A stretch of 64,000 bases of DNA, from the NCBI GenBank assembly GCA_029834535.1, contig JAQMWT010000029.1, positions 186,001 through 250,000 on the forward strand. The letters run 5' to 3'. The position numbers were made by a program, and so were the translations under genes. Shown here piece after piece: positions 51,051 through 60,016 of the stretch (position 1 is its first letter; each line of letters begins with the position of its first letter). Source of the DNA: Chrysophaeum taylorii. Its lineage: Eukaryota > Sar > Pelagophyceae > Pelagomonadales > Pelagomonadaceae. The notes below the pieces were generated by a model. It was not told the origin of the DNA and searched no databases. It saw nothing but the letters and a program-made list of their open reading frames with translations.

Positions 51051-51696
51051 CTGGGGGGGTGCCCCCTTTATTTTTCGTCGGATCGTGAGGAGGAGGTCCT
51101 TATGAGGGGCTCGGGGAGGGAGAGAGCTGCTACATATTCGCGTCGTTCGTTCGCCAATGCACATATATCCACGATAAAAAAAAAGACGGTGTGTCATCAC
51201 GCCTCGCGCGAAGAAGAGTACACAATGAATGAATGTCCCCTCATCTCATAGTATGAGATGAGGGGACATTCATCTCATACTATGAGATGAGGGGACATTC
51301 ATTCATTGTGTACTCTTCTTCGCGCGAGGCGTGATGACACACCGTCTTTTTTTTTATCGTGGAGTCATAATCCCCCTTAATTTACTTGTGGGCTCTCTCC
51401 CTTCCAAATTTTCATTTTTTCCACTTTCATTCATTTGAACGTAGGGTCGGACGACCCCCAGCACCTCGAAAGGCGGCGGCGGCGAGCGAGCGAGCGAGCG
51501 AGCTAGCTAGAGGGGCACTACCCCCGTGTTACATAATAACAGCCCCCGCCCTCTCGTACGCTCGCTCAGGAGTCTGGAGGACCGCGAGTTTGCGCGCCCC
51601 TCTTAACTTCTTTTTGCGCGTATTTTTGGTCAGGGCACCTGGGATAAAAGCAGCTCAATTGCGGCGTCGTAAAAAAGCAAAAAGTATGGACACTAC
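51051..51696. other. Intergenic between convergent RagC/D and signal peptidase genes
   Basis: Dominated by the palindrome at 51167-51362; a short GAGC run follows at 51487-51502. No coding frame is believed. Confidence 0.55.
51167..51362. repeat. 196-bp near-perfect inverted repeat (hairpin)
   Basis: Arms of about 94 bp mirror each other from CCACGAT to ATCGTGG, with a loop of about 8 nt (GGGGACAT) near 51265. The only difference I see is the length of the A/T run (11 A on the left, 9 T on the right). The inner part is itself made of smaller palindromes (CTCATAGTATGAG and CTCATACTATGAG). It lies between two convergent genes. It could be a MITE-like element, a hairpin-RNA source, a double-ended terminator, or a sequencing/assembly fold-back. 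Confidence 0.95.
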
Positions 51697-52521
51697 TCAT
51701 ACTTCCACGAGGCCAACGCGATTCGGCGGCCAGTACTTGAAGACGGCGCGACCTAAGACAACGGGGGCAGATGCGAGGCGGCGGGCTTAGGCGGGCTTAC
51801 CGATAATGTTATCGAGAGGAAGAAAACCCCAGACGTGAGAGTCGAGGCTCTGGTTGCGGTTGTCGCCCAAGACGAAGACGGCGCCCTCGGGGACGACGGC
51901 GGGGTCAAAATCATAGAAGGGCCTTTCGTTGATGAGGTTGTCCTCGTTTTGCGGCTGACCGTTAATGAATAAGACACCGTCTCGAACTGCCACCTCGTCG
52001 CCAGCAACGGCGACGACGCGCTTAATAAGAGCCTCGTTCCGCTCGCGGGTTCTGACGAGCGCTTTGAATTCTGGCGTCGGCCAGAACACGACGACTTCGT
52101 TCCGGTGCACGGGGTTGGGATCGTGGGAGACGAGGGGCCGTGTCCACTTGGTGACCTTTTCAACGGCAAGCTGGTCGCCGACGTCGAAAGTCGGATACAT
52201 CGACAGCGACGGAATGTAGCGCGGTTCAATTACCAGCGCGCGGATGGTCAAACACACGGCGAGCGTCGACAAGTAGACGCGCACGTCCTCTCGCACCTCT
52301 GGATCCTTCCATATATCTGAGATCCGCTGCGACACGCTAGGTCTCTTCTCATCGGGACTTCCGCTGCGCCGCGCGGACCGGTCCGTCGACGGAAACTTCC
52401 GCCGACCACTCGTTCGTCGCGGCCAACAACCTCTGCTGCGAGGCCCGCCAGAAAAAAAGGATGTCGCAGGCTGGAAGCTCGAGAAGGCCACCAACAGACA
52501 CCGCGCGATCTGGCGCGCCAT
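51697..52521 (-). CDS. Signal peptidase I, plastid (thylakoidal) processing-peptidase type, two exons
   Basis: Exon 1 is 52521-51801, exon 2 is 51752-51697, and a 48-nt intron (GTAAGC...CTTAG) joins NIIG to RAVFKYWPPNRVGLVEV; together they give 258 residues. Without the intron the protein ends early at GKPA. The start MARQIARCLLVAFSSFQPATSFFSGG is a signal peptide with a predicted ATS/F cleavage, the bipartite plastid leader pattern of heterokonts. The catalytic Ser is in YIPSLSMYPTF (about residue 107), the general-base Lys in LIKRVVAVAGDEV (about 168), and box E is VLGDNRNQSLDSHVWG (about 219). One membrane helix precedes the Ser. The enzyme would remove thylakoid transfer signals in the plastid. 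The targeting is inference from the leader. Confidence 0.92.
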
Positions 52522-52964
52522 CGTCGTCAGTTCAACTTTGAACACTCCTACGAATCAGGGTTTATTTAGGCTCAAGAGCTTGCTTAACCCATCATCTACT
52601 ACCCTGATCGCGCCGCCTGCGGTTGCGATGGAGGACGGTGCCTCATGAATCCTGAGCCTTGCGAGGGCATCCGCCCTCCCGGCGTAGGTTGGCACCTATT
52701 CGCCTCCCGGGCGGGCTGGTTGGCAGCCGGAACGTTCGCAGTGGGACGGGGTATGGCCGGGGGGCGAAGACGGAAGGTTATCGACGAGTTGGTTGTCAGT
52801 CACATCGCGGTCTCCTCCTCGTCGCAAGGCGACAAGCTTGATGGTCACTCTCCGCCGACCGACCTTACCTTACCTTACCTTACCTTTCGGCGCTCCTCGT
52901 CTACAGGCCCGTGATTCCGGACTGGCTCCTGCCGGTCCGGCCTGGCTCCAGCTTGTTAAGTTAG
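52522..52964. other. Intergenic with (CCTTA)n run
   Basis: Contains a CCTTA pentanucleotide run at about 52864-52890. No coding frame is believed. It leads into the Pif1-like relic and may be part of the same decayed element. Confidence 0.5.
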
Positions 52965-53440
52965 TCCATCATCTTCCAGCGCCCCATTCTCACGCCCCGC
53001 CGCCGAAACGGTGTCGTCGATGCAGTCAACGCGCGCATGACCGCGGCCTTTCCCGGAGACGGAGTTCTTTTCTGCCGGCGAGGTTGTGTGTGTCCCCCCG
53101 ACAATCAGCGGCATGCCGGCGCACGAGCTCGCGCTCAAAGTCGGCATGCCGGTGATGTTGCTTCGCTCCCCTTCGAGCTGCGCCGACGCCAGTTTCCCTT
53201 GCGGCCTGCGTCGCCATAACGATCAATAAGAGCCAGCCAGAGCGCTCCGCAAGGTCGTCGGTGCCCAAGCCCGTCTCCAGCCGCGGCCAGCTCTACGTGA
53301 CTCTCAGCCTAGTCGGCAAGCTCGAAGACGGACATCGTCTTCAGGGTCGACGACTCCACCCGACCCCTCACGTACTGCGCAATAATACTGACAACGCCCC
53401 CCACGGCGTCTACGCGCGCAATGTCGTCAACCAAGAGGTC
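52965..53440 (+). pseudogene. Decayed Pif1-type helicase C-terminus, probable Helitron relic
   Basis: Pif1 landmarks occur in the right order but in different frames: PILTPRRRNGVVDAVNARM (about 52980-53040), SGMPAHELALKVGMPVMLLR (about 53109-53170), AITINKSQ then PVSSRGQLYVTLS (about 53215-53310), and YARNVVNQEV (about 53410-53440). These match the C-terminal region of Pif1 family and Helitron RepHel helicases (LPPHxLxLKVGxPVMLLRN, TINKSQGQ, GQLYVALSR, TRNVVYxEVL). Frame changes near 53080 and 53205 and missing segments show it is broken. No Rep domain is seen. Helitron origin is inferred from the diverged, isolated form; a decayed host PIF1 copy is the alternative. Confidence 0.75.
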
Positions 53441-53647
53441 GGTCCTCGGGTAGCCGCCGCCCTCTCTCCCGCAACAGAGAGTCGTCGAGCGCAGAGCCCA
53501 TGGCCGCAGCCCCGTTTCGTGCGTGTTTCGAAGCTCCGATGAACTCTCTCTCTCTAGACAAGGCGAAAGATCATCATAGAATACTCAGGGAACAACGCGA
53601 AACTTTGTGGGGTTTGAGATTTGGGACCAAGCGAACAGTAGTTCGAC

Positions 53648-54724
53648 ATGATCGACATTATGGCTGTATATGTGGTGCTTGGACAACGAGTCGAAGCGAT
53701 GGCGGAGTGTTGGTGGGGCCGTCGGTCGATTGTCGCGGGCGGGACCTGGGGGCTGGTGGAGCCCGTGGTGGCGGCCGAGGAGTGGGTGCCCGAGACGGCG
53801 CGATCGATTTCGCTCCCCCTCGTGGTGTGTGGGAGCACATACTGCGTCGAAGAGTACGCAATCGACGGATCTTCCATATCCAGGGCGGCCATCGTCGACA
53901 CGGGGTCGCCCTTCTTGAACGCGTTGCCGACGTCGGGGATCGTTTCGAGACCGACGGAGTTGGCAGATACGGACGAGATATTCGCCGGATCGTCGGGCGT
54001 CGTGCGGTGGCGGCGCGGACGGCTCGAGCTTGCGGTGGCTGGGAACGCGCTGAGGGCGACGATGGTGTACGGCGTCCCCGATAGCTCGCTGCTCACGTCG
54101 CCCCGCGGCGGCCTCTTCTTCGGACTCGTCAAGGATAGGGCGCGCGCGATCCGACCGACGCTCCTCGAACAGCTCGGGACCGTTCGAGCGTTGGAAGTTG
54201 ACCTCGGTGCGACCTCGGGCCACCTCACTTTGTCGAGGGATCCCTTGTTACCCCGTCGCTCGACCGACGCGCTCCACCTCGTCGACCTCCGGCGCTTTGG
54301 CGCGCCGGTAAAATTCTACGCGGCCTCCGTCTCGAGTTTGGTAATTAACGGCCGACGGGTCACCAATCTGGATAGACCCGTCGTCGCCATCTTCGACACG
54401 GGCGTCACCGGCGCGCAACTCTCGCCAGAACTCGCCGACCTTCTGGGGCCCGCGCGACAAATTGGCCTAGAGTTCCGCACCGAAAGGGGGCGCTCCTTCA
54501 AGATAGCTGCCCACCGGAAGGCCAACCCGAGGTTCCTCGTCACGCCAGTCGAGTTGCCGTGGCGGGGTAGATCAAAAATCCACGTCATCGCCCTCGGTCT
54601 CGCCTTTCTCGTCGGCCACGTCCTCACGGTCGACCTCGACCAAGACAGGCTCATGCTCAGACAGAGCCCCGAGGCCGGCGGTTTCGAGGACGCGTGGGAG
54701 GAACCGGCCATCACCTCCGCGTAG
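53648..54724 (+). CDS. Pepsin-like (A1 family) aspartic protease
   Basis: A 358-residue single-exon protein with two catalytic Asp triads: AAIVDTGSPFL (about residue 83) and VVAIFDTGVTGAQLS (about residue 249). The spacing of about 165 residues and the closing strand FLVGHVLTVDLDQDRLML (like the pepsin end LGDVFLRxYYxVFD) fit a bilobal A1 protease. The usual Ser/Thr after DTG is kept as DTGS in the first lobe but is DTGV in the second. There are few cysteines and no clear signal peptide: the first 20 residues (MAVYVVLGQ) are only mildly hydrophobic, so the start may be wrong or a leader exon may lie upstream. Substrate is unknown. The Pif1-like relic lies 200 bp upstream. Confidence 0.75.
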   Translation: MIDIMAVYVVLGQRVEAMAECWWGRRSIVAGGTWGLVEPVVAAEEWVPETARSISLPLVVCGSTYCVEEYAIDGSSISRAAIVDTGSPFLNALPTSGIVSRPTELADTDEIFAGSSGVVRWRRGRLELAVAGNALRATMVYGVPDSSLLTSPRGGLFFGLVKDRARAIRPTLLEQLGTVRALEVDLGATSGHLTLSRDPLLPRRSTDALHLVDLRRFGAPVKFYAASVSSLVINGRRVTNLDRPVVAIFDTGVTGAQLSPELADLLGPARQIGLEFRTERGRSFKIAAHRKANPRFLVTPVELPWRGRSKIHVIALGLAFLVGHVLTVDLDQDRLMLRQSPEAGGFEDAWEEPAITSA

Positions 54725-55311
54725 AAAAATTACCGGAACGCACCCTTTTTGTCGTCACACACCACACACACAAAGAGCGGATCAAGAACAAAAAGCCATA
54801 ACCGCCGTGATTGCTGTTCATATTGATTATCACGCGCCTCGAGCGCGGTGATTGATGCGTGCGCTTTTGTAAGTAATAACATTAATAATAATAATAATAA
54901 TAATAATAGTACAATGTCGCGATAAATTTACTTACGACTGCCGTGTCCGGACGCCAGTGTCATGCACGCGTATTGATTGCTCTGTCGGGCAAACAAAGAA
55001 GAAGAAGAAGAAGAAGAAGAAAGCAATTTGAGTAGTCCGCGGCGGCGGCGCTTTGGGCGATGAGGCCGGCGCGCCACGCTCGCACCCCGGTATGTAGATG
55101 AGATCAAGGGGGTATCGACGAGATGGTCGCGCCGGCGTTTACAAATACTGATGTTTGGTTTTTGTTGCCCACAGACCACCAGATTGCCCCAACGGTCAGT
55201 CAATAAAGGCCGTTGTACAACGAATTGAAGTTCAAGGAGACAATGCTTCAAGTGTGCCTGCCTGCTGCCAGGGAGGGGCCTTGGAAGGTAATAGATTTCT
55301 TTGCATTAAAA
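54725..55311. other. Intergenic with (AAT)n and (GAA)n runs
   Basis: Holds an (AAT)n run (about 54880-54908) and a (GAA)n run (about 54998-55021). An AT-richer stretch near the aspartic protease end may be its 3' untranslated region. Confidence 0.6.
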
Positions 55312-56211
55312 ATGAAGGTGGTGGTGCTGGCCGCCGTGTGGTCGGTCGCGGGCGCGCTGAGCACGCAACAGGACGCAAACTACCGGTCCGCCTGGAAGTC
55401 GGTGACGAGCGGGGGAAAGCCGGCGGAGAAGCCGAGCAAGGGCCCCCAAACCCCCGAACGGCGCGAGCGCGAGTGGGCAGCGAAAATAATCGAGCAACAC
55501 GAGCGGCGGAAAAAAGCGATGGAAATTCGGTCGGTGTGCGATCGGGTCGCGGAGAAGCTCATCGACCCCACCGACCACGACGCGACGCCGCGCGCCAGCA
55601 CGAAAGAGGAGGATCGACGCCAGCGAATGCTGCTCGACGTGTTCGACGGCAGGCTCGGGCCAGTGCAGGTGTCGTTGCGGTCGTCGGCCGAGGCGATGTT
55701 ATCGGTGGTGGGCGTGTTCACGGCCGAGACGACAGAGGAGCCGGGAATCGTCGTGGTACGCGGCCAGTGGTCGGACGGCGAGCCGGCCGACGACGTCGAG
55801 TGCGTCATCGACGCGAGACGCTGCTCGGGTGCCGACTTTGCGCAGCGGACGGGGCAGGACGGCCGAAATCAGCTGGCGATTACGCTCAAGCGCCTCGACG
55901 ACGCGTCATTCCTGTCGGTGCTCCTCGGGAGTCCAACCGCCGAAACCGCCGCCCGCTGGCGCGAACTCAAGATCGCCTACGAGGGCGCCGCTTTCGGGAG
56001 ACCCGTCGTCCTCATGCCGGAGGGTGGCGTCGAGAGCAAGCCACCCTCGGTCGATTCGGGACCCCTACGCCCGCAAAGCGGGGACAACCTGCGAACTACG
56101 TCTATTGCGACGCCCGCGAAAGGCTCGCCCGACGACGCGCAACAGCAGCAGCCGCCGAAGCGCACCGTCAAACCCAAAAAGGCTGAAGTCCTCATCCCGC
56201 GGATCAAGTAG
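55312..56211 (+). CDS. Secreted or organelle-targeted orphan protein
   Basis: A 299-residue single-exon frame. The ATG at 55312 gives MKVVVLAAVWSVAGALS, a clear signal peptide; an ATG 99 nt upstream would bury it. No family is recognised. Residues 20-120 are charged and helical with many Lys/Arg/Glu. Residues about 120-235 look like a compact alpha/beta domain (GPVQVSLRSSAEAMLSVVGVF, GIVVVRGQWSDGEP, LAITLKRLDDASFLSVLLG), and a Pro/Gly/Gln-rich tail ends the protein. With the signal peptide it could be secreted, in the endomembrane system, or (as in heterokonts) on its way to the plastid. Adjacent genes give no functional hint. Confidence 0.65.
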   Translation: MKVVVLAAVWSVAGALSTQQDANYRSAWKSVTSGGKPAEKPSKGPQTPERREREWAAKIIEQHERRKKAMEIRSVCDRVAEKLIDPTDHDATPRASTKEEDRRQRMLLDVFDGRLGPVQVSLRSSAEAMLSVVGVFTAETTEEPGIVVVRGQWSDGEPADDVECVIDARRCSGADFAQRTGQDGRNQLAITLKRLDDASFLSVLLGSPTAETAARWRELKIAYEGAAFGRPVVLMPEGGVESKPPSVDSGPLRPQSGDNLRTTSIATPAKGSPDDAQQQQPPKRTVKPKKAEVLIPRIK

Positions 56212-56519
56212 CCTGCGGGTGCATCATCCTGACAGCCAGTTGCGCTTCCTTTAGAGGCACCGCCACCCCCCCCGTGGAGAAAAAAAACACCGAGGTCCCT
56301 TCTCTGCGCCCGACGCGCTACCTTCTCTTCCATCCGTTGTTTTTGCTGCTGCTTAATATTTTATGTCTGACGCGCCTCGTTCTTCCTCTCATGCGCCCGC
56401 CCGCCCTCCTCCCAATATACTACTCCTCATTCTATTTTTATGTGTCTCTAACACCATCCCCCCCGGCGATTTGCTTTATGTCGACCTTGTACCGTATCTA
56501 GCGTATTCGGCGTCGTATC

Positions 56520-56558
<39 letters not shown>

Positions 56559-56754
56559 GAGACGACTACCGGTTCTGCGGCGGTTCCCTCCTCGGGCTGG
56601 CGCTCTCGCACCCTGTGCTACCGGATTTGATTGTTTGGCCCACTACTACGCTGGCATACGCCAGTATGCCCGATTCTACAACCACACACCGAGGTGGAGG
56701 TGATACCGCCGCTTACCCTATCTTCTTCTGTCGTGGGGAGGGGCAAGAATAAGA
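56212..56754. other. Intergenic with (CAGA)n microsatellite
   Basis: Pyrimidine-rich sequence downstream of the orphan gene, with a CAGA/GACA run at about 56519-56560. No coding frame is believed. Confidence 0.6.
56519..56560. repeat. (CAGA)n microsatellite
   Basis: About ten perfect tetranucleotide units in non-coding DNA. Confidence 0.9.
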
Positions 56755-57963
56755 ATGATGATCCTTGCGGTGGTTTCTGGTGGTGTGGCCGCGGTGGGGT
56801 TGGAGTTTGTGCACGTCGAAACCCGGCATGGGCGGCCACGTATCGGGCTGGCGGACAGAAGCGCGGAGTTTGCGTCGAGGTACGTGTCGACGCGGATTCC
56901 ATTGGATGCGGGGCGTGTGGTACTGACAGATCCTGATGCTACCCCTCTCGCGATGCCCTTGGGGGAATGGTGGCTGCGCGGGTTGGAGGTGGAAGTGGTC
57001 GACGCGAACGGAAGCGTCCCACTAACCGAGGTGTACCTGCACCACGTGGCGTTTTACGACGGAAGCGCTGGCGTCGACATGTGCGGCGGCGCAAACCTTG
57101 ATTCGCGAGATTCGCTTTGGGATGTCGGCGCTGAATCCCGCGGGACGCGGACAATGTTTCCCGACGGCTACGGCTACCCGGTGACCAACGAGTCGACGTG
57201 GACGGCAAACATTCACCTCATCCGGAGCGAAGGCGCGCTGAACGTCAAACGGTGCATCGAATGTGCTAATCCCGACGGCGGCGGCGGCTCCGAGGATGTC
57301 TGCGCCGACGGGTCACGGTGTGCGGCCAACACGAGCGTGCCATCCAAGGACTACTTTGTGTCGTACACCGTCTATTACGACCGCGAGCCGACGAGTCCCG
57401 TGACCTACCGCACGCTCGACGCGACGGCGTGCCAGCTCGAGTTCAACGTCCCCGCGGCCTGCCCGTGGAGCTTCCACCATGCCGGCCTCACCGCTGGCTC
57501 GACCCAATTCAAAGGGATGGGCCTCACTGGCACCGGCTTCTATTGGCCATTCGATTTTCTTCTCGACCCCCTCGAGGACCTCCCCGCGCACTGCGTCGCG
57601 ACGCGCGCCTGGACCGTACGTTGGGACCAAAACGACGGCCGTCTCGTCTTCGGGAAGGGACACCTCCACATCGGCGCCATCGATATGTCCCTCTACCGCC
57701 TGCGCGCCAACCAAACCAACGAACTTCTCTGCCGCGTCGTGCCCACGTACGGCGCCGTCAACAACTGGCCGGGAAGGCAGACGCCGGGCGACGAGAAGGG
57801 CTACGTCGTCGGCATCTCCAACTGCGACCTCGCCTTCCAAGACGAACCCTACCTCCGTCACGGTGACCTCCTCAGGGTCGAAGCCCGATACCGCCAGCAG
57901 CCTTGGTACGACGGCGTGATGGCCCTCTTCGACATTGCCGTTGCCGACGACGACTCTGATTGA
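56755..57963 (+). CDS. SURNod19-family secreted protein
   Basis: A 402-residue single-exon protein with a hydrophobic start MMILAVVSGGVAAVG (signal peptide). The order of motifs follows the plant stress up-regulated Nod19 family: EVYLHHVAFYDG, then GAESRGT, FPDGYGYPV, WTANIHLIR, a CIEC with further Cys, VSYTVYYD, and at the end GYVVGISNC, YRQQPWYDGVMALFDIAVAD. Two His in LHHV and the later HLHIGAI recall copper-binding sites of copper type-II monooxygenases, but no activity is established for the family. Plants induce Nod19 proteins under stress or nodulation. N-x-S/T sites fit secretion. The stop codon lies inside a (GATT)n repeat. Confidence 0.85.
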   Translation: MMILAVVSGGVAAVGLEFVHVETRHGRPRIGLADRSAEFASRYVSTRIPLDAGRVVLTDPDATPLAMPLGEWWLRGLEVEVVDANGSVPLTEVYLHHVAFYDGSAGVDMCGGANLDSRDSLWDVGAESRGTRTMFPDGYGYPVTNESTWTANIHLIRSEGALNVKRCIECANPDGGGGSEDVCADGSRCAANTSVPSKDYFVSYTVYYDREPTSPVTYRTLDATACQLEFNVPAACPWSFHHAGLTAGSTQFKGMGLTGTGFYWPFDFLLDPLEDLPAHCVATRAWTVRWDQNDGRLVFGKGHLHIGAIDMSLYRLRANQTNELLCRVVPTYGAVNNWPGRQTPGDEKGYVVGISNCDLAFQDEPYLRHGDLLRVEARYRQQPWYDGVMALFDIAVADDDSD

Positions 57964-57985
57964 TTGATTGATTGATTGATCGATG
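57958..57985. repeat. (GATT)n microsatellite spanning a stop codon
   Basis: About six GATT units begin at the last codons of the SURNod19 gene, so the stop lies in the repeat and slippage could change the C-terminus. Confidence 0.85.
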
Positions 57986-58499
57986 ACGTGTTTGTTTTAC
58001 CTTTGAGGGCGGAGTGGTTTGGCATTTGGAGCCCCCCAGACTCGGAGTTTTTACTACACTGTCTCGTCGAGTGTCTAGAACCAGCCCGCCACCCGGACGA
58101 GTATAGTATAGTGTGGGCCTACGGGGGAAATGTAGCTAGAATTCTTTTCCCAGCAGGGAAAAAAGTTTCGAAATAAACATGCGTCCTCGTCGGTATTGCG
58201 GCAACCATGCTACTATGTAGTACATCGGAGGCAAGCTTGCTCCAGAGCACTCTTGGTCGATGAGGTAGCGCGCGTTACTACCGAGAGTGCGCTCGTTAAT
58301 GAATTAACAAGATAGACGCTCGTCTGTCGTTCAGATCGACCGCGTCCTTTTGGGGACTCACTAGCGTGCGAGCGGCACCGTCGGTTAGGCGGGGGACAAG
58401 ATCCACCAGACGGATAGCACTGCTAAAACCCGAAACGAATGTTTATACATAGACCTCCACTGATTCCCACTGAAAAGAAGAAGAATCAACGAGCTGCCT
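57986..58499. other. Intergenic, nothing recognised
   Basis: About 500 bp of mixed composition between the SURNod19 gene and the weak orphan ORF. No repeat or reading frame stands out. Confidence 0.5.
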
Positions 58500-59924
58500 T
58501 CAGGCTAGTCCTTCTCTCTTATGTGACATGCCAGCGCTCATGGAATGTCGCAAGACCAGTACCGATTTAAACATGGTGCATGCGGCCAAGCGCGCACGTT
58601 CAGATTCATGCCCGAGGGCAGTCCCGCGCGCAAGGGTTTTTGTTGGCCTTGCGGCTAAAGCGAGCGCTCTGACCAGACAAACAAAGAGCAAAGTGTCTGG
58701 GACAAAAAAGGAGGACCGCATCAAGTCGGGCGCGAAGAGCAGCACGTTGCGCCTAGCTTCGAGAGAGTGCACGGACTTCGCGGCGAGCAAAGCCTCCCTC
58801 TTGGCAGCACGCTCGGCGACGCGGACCCCTGCTCGTACGCCGTGCTGCGAGGTTGTCGCGCGGCGAAGCCTGGAGCTGGCACGCTTCTTGAGGTTGGCTG
58901 AGCGTTTGGGAGACTTGTCTCGAGGATTCGTTGACTTAAGAACCTGGTGAGCAGCAGCCCTTCTCTTTGCAGCCAGCATGGCAGCTTGTGCTCGTGTGAA
59001 AGCAGCACGAGCTTCGAGAGCATCAAGAGGGCCGGTGCCCCGGAAACCACGATTCAACGCAGCGGGGGGTATGTCCCGAGGGAACAGCGAGTTCGCGAGT
59101 TGAAGATACCAAAGCCACTCGAGCGAAAGCAAAACGACTCGAATTACCCACGAGTTAAGCTGGTGAACAGTGACAACCAATGAGTTTCCACATTCAAGGA
59201 TGGCGACGAGCGTGGACACGCCCTGCCGCGGCTCGGAGAGTGCGGCTTGTCTAAAAACCCGGACAGAAAAGTAACTCGACTCAAGCGTGGTCGCCAGTTC
59301 TTGCATAGAATGCCACTCGCATTTTGCAGCCGTAGCCGAAACGGCCTCGTACTTGCGCCGTGGCCACCCGGACACGTCTTCTGTAAGTTTGGCTGTCGCA
59401 TGGCGTTCGGAACCACCTGCCAACCGCGACGATAGCGCGGGCACGTGCTGCGGTTGATCGACCTCGTGTGCCCCTCGAGCGCGCGAGAAAGAGGTTGCAG
59501 CCTCACTAGAGGCATAGGACTCCTCTCGCGTCGCCTTGGATGACACATCCGATGAGTTTGGGCTCAATACTGGGTCGGGACTTGACTCTTCGGGCTTGAT
59601 GCGCGACAGTGGATGAATCCTCACGTTGAGCCTGTTGCGTGCACTACTCGGGCGCAAGCCGGCACCGGTAGACGAGGTGCGAATTTCCAAATCAATCTCT
59701 CGAACGCACCTCCGCGTACCAGAGGAGGACCATGGCCGTGCACGATGTACGCGTCCGGAGCGCATTTCTGACGATCCAGCAGACGCGGGCAACTGCGTGG
59801 CGAGAGTTGATTTGCGCACCAAATGCTGTCCAGCGTGCTGTCCAGTGATAATCATCTTTGCGCGCTCATCTTTGAGAAACTCCGGGTGGACTGCTGCGCG
59901 AGCTCGATAGAGCAGCAGTCCCAT
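58500..59924 (-). CDS. Hypothetical protein (orphan ORF)
   Basis: A 474-residue frame from the ATG at 59924. The frame stays open further up to 60098, but that would overlap the ABC transporter start. No family is recognised. The N-terminal two thirds are Ser/Arg-rich without clear structure. A hydrophobic stretch (VAILECGNSLVVTVHQL, VIRVVLLSLEWLWYLQLA) lies near residues 240-290, followed by an Ala/Arg/Lys-rich helical part. Codon use does not clearly favour this frame, and a long frame can arise on the antisense of GC-rich DNA, so it may not be a gene. It is head-to-head with the ABCC gene, about 90 bp apart. Confidence 0.4.
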   Translation of the reverse strand: MGLLLYRARAAVHPEFLKDERAKMIITGQHAGQHLVRKSTLATQLPASAGSSEMRSGRVHRARPWSSSGTRRCVREIDLEIRTSSTGAGLRPSSARNRLNVRIHPLSRIKPEESSPDPVLSPNSSDVSSKATREESYASSEAATSFSRARGAHEVDQPQHVPALSSRLAGGSERHATAKLTEDVSGWPRRKYEAVSATAAKCEWHSMQELATTLESSYFSVRVFRQAALSEPRQGVSTLVAILECGNSLVVTVHQLNSWVIRVVLLSLEWLWYLQLANSLFPRDIPPAALNRGFRGTGPLDALEARAAFTRAQAAMLAAKRRAAAHQVLKSTNPRDKSPKRSANLKKRASSRLRRATTSQHGVRAGVRVAERAAKREALLAAKSVHSLEARRNVLLFAPDLMRSSFFVPDTLLFVCLVRALALAARPTKTLARGTALGHESERARLAACTMFKSVLVLRHSMSAGMSHKREGLA

Positions 59925-60016
59925 TGTTAGACGAAGCGTTGGCACCAATGACCGTTGAACTTTCCAACGGTCGTATGTAAGTTCAGCCAATCGATTGGCT
60001 TCGAAATTGGCTGAAC

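Noticed and set aside
51386-51790. Plus-strand ORF of 134 codons next to the palindrome
   Set aside because: It overlaps the spliced 3' exon of the signal peptidase on the other strand and has no recognisable content.
57313-57861. ORFs on both strands inside the SURNod19 gene
   Set aside because: They overlap the frame that carries the family motifs and show only shadow composition.
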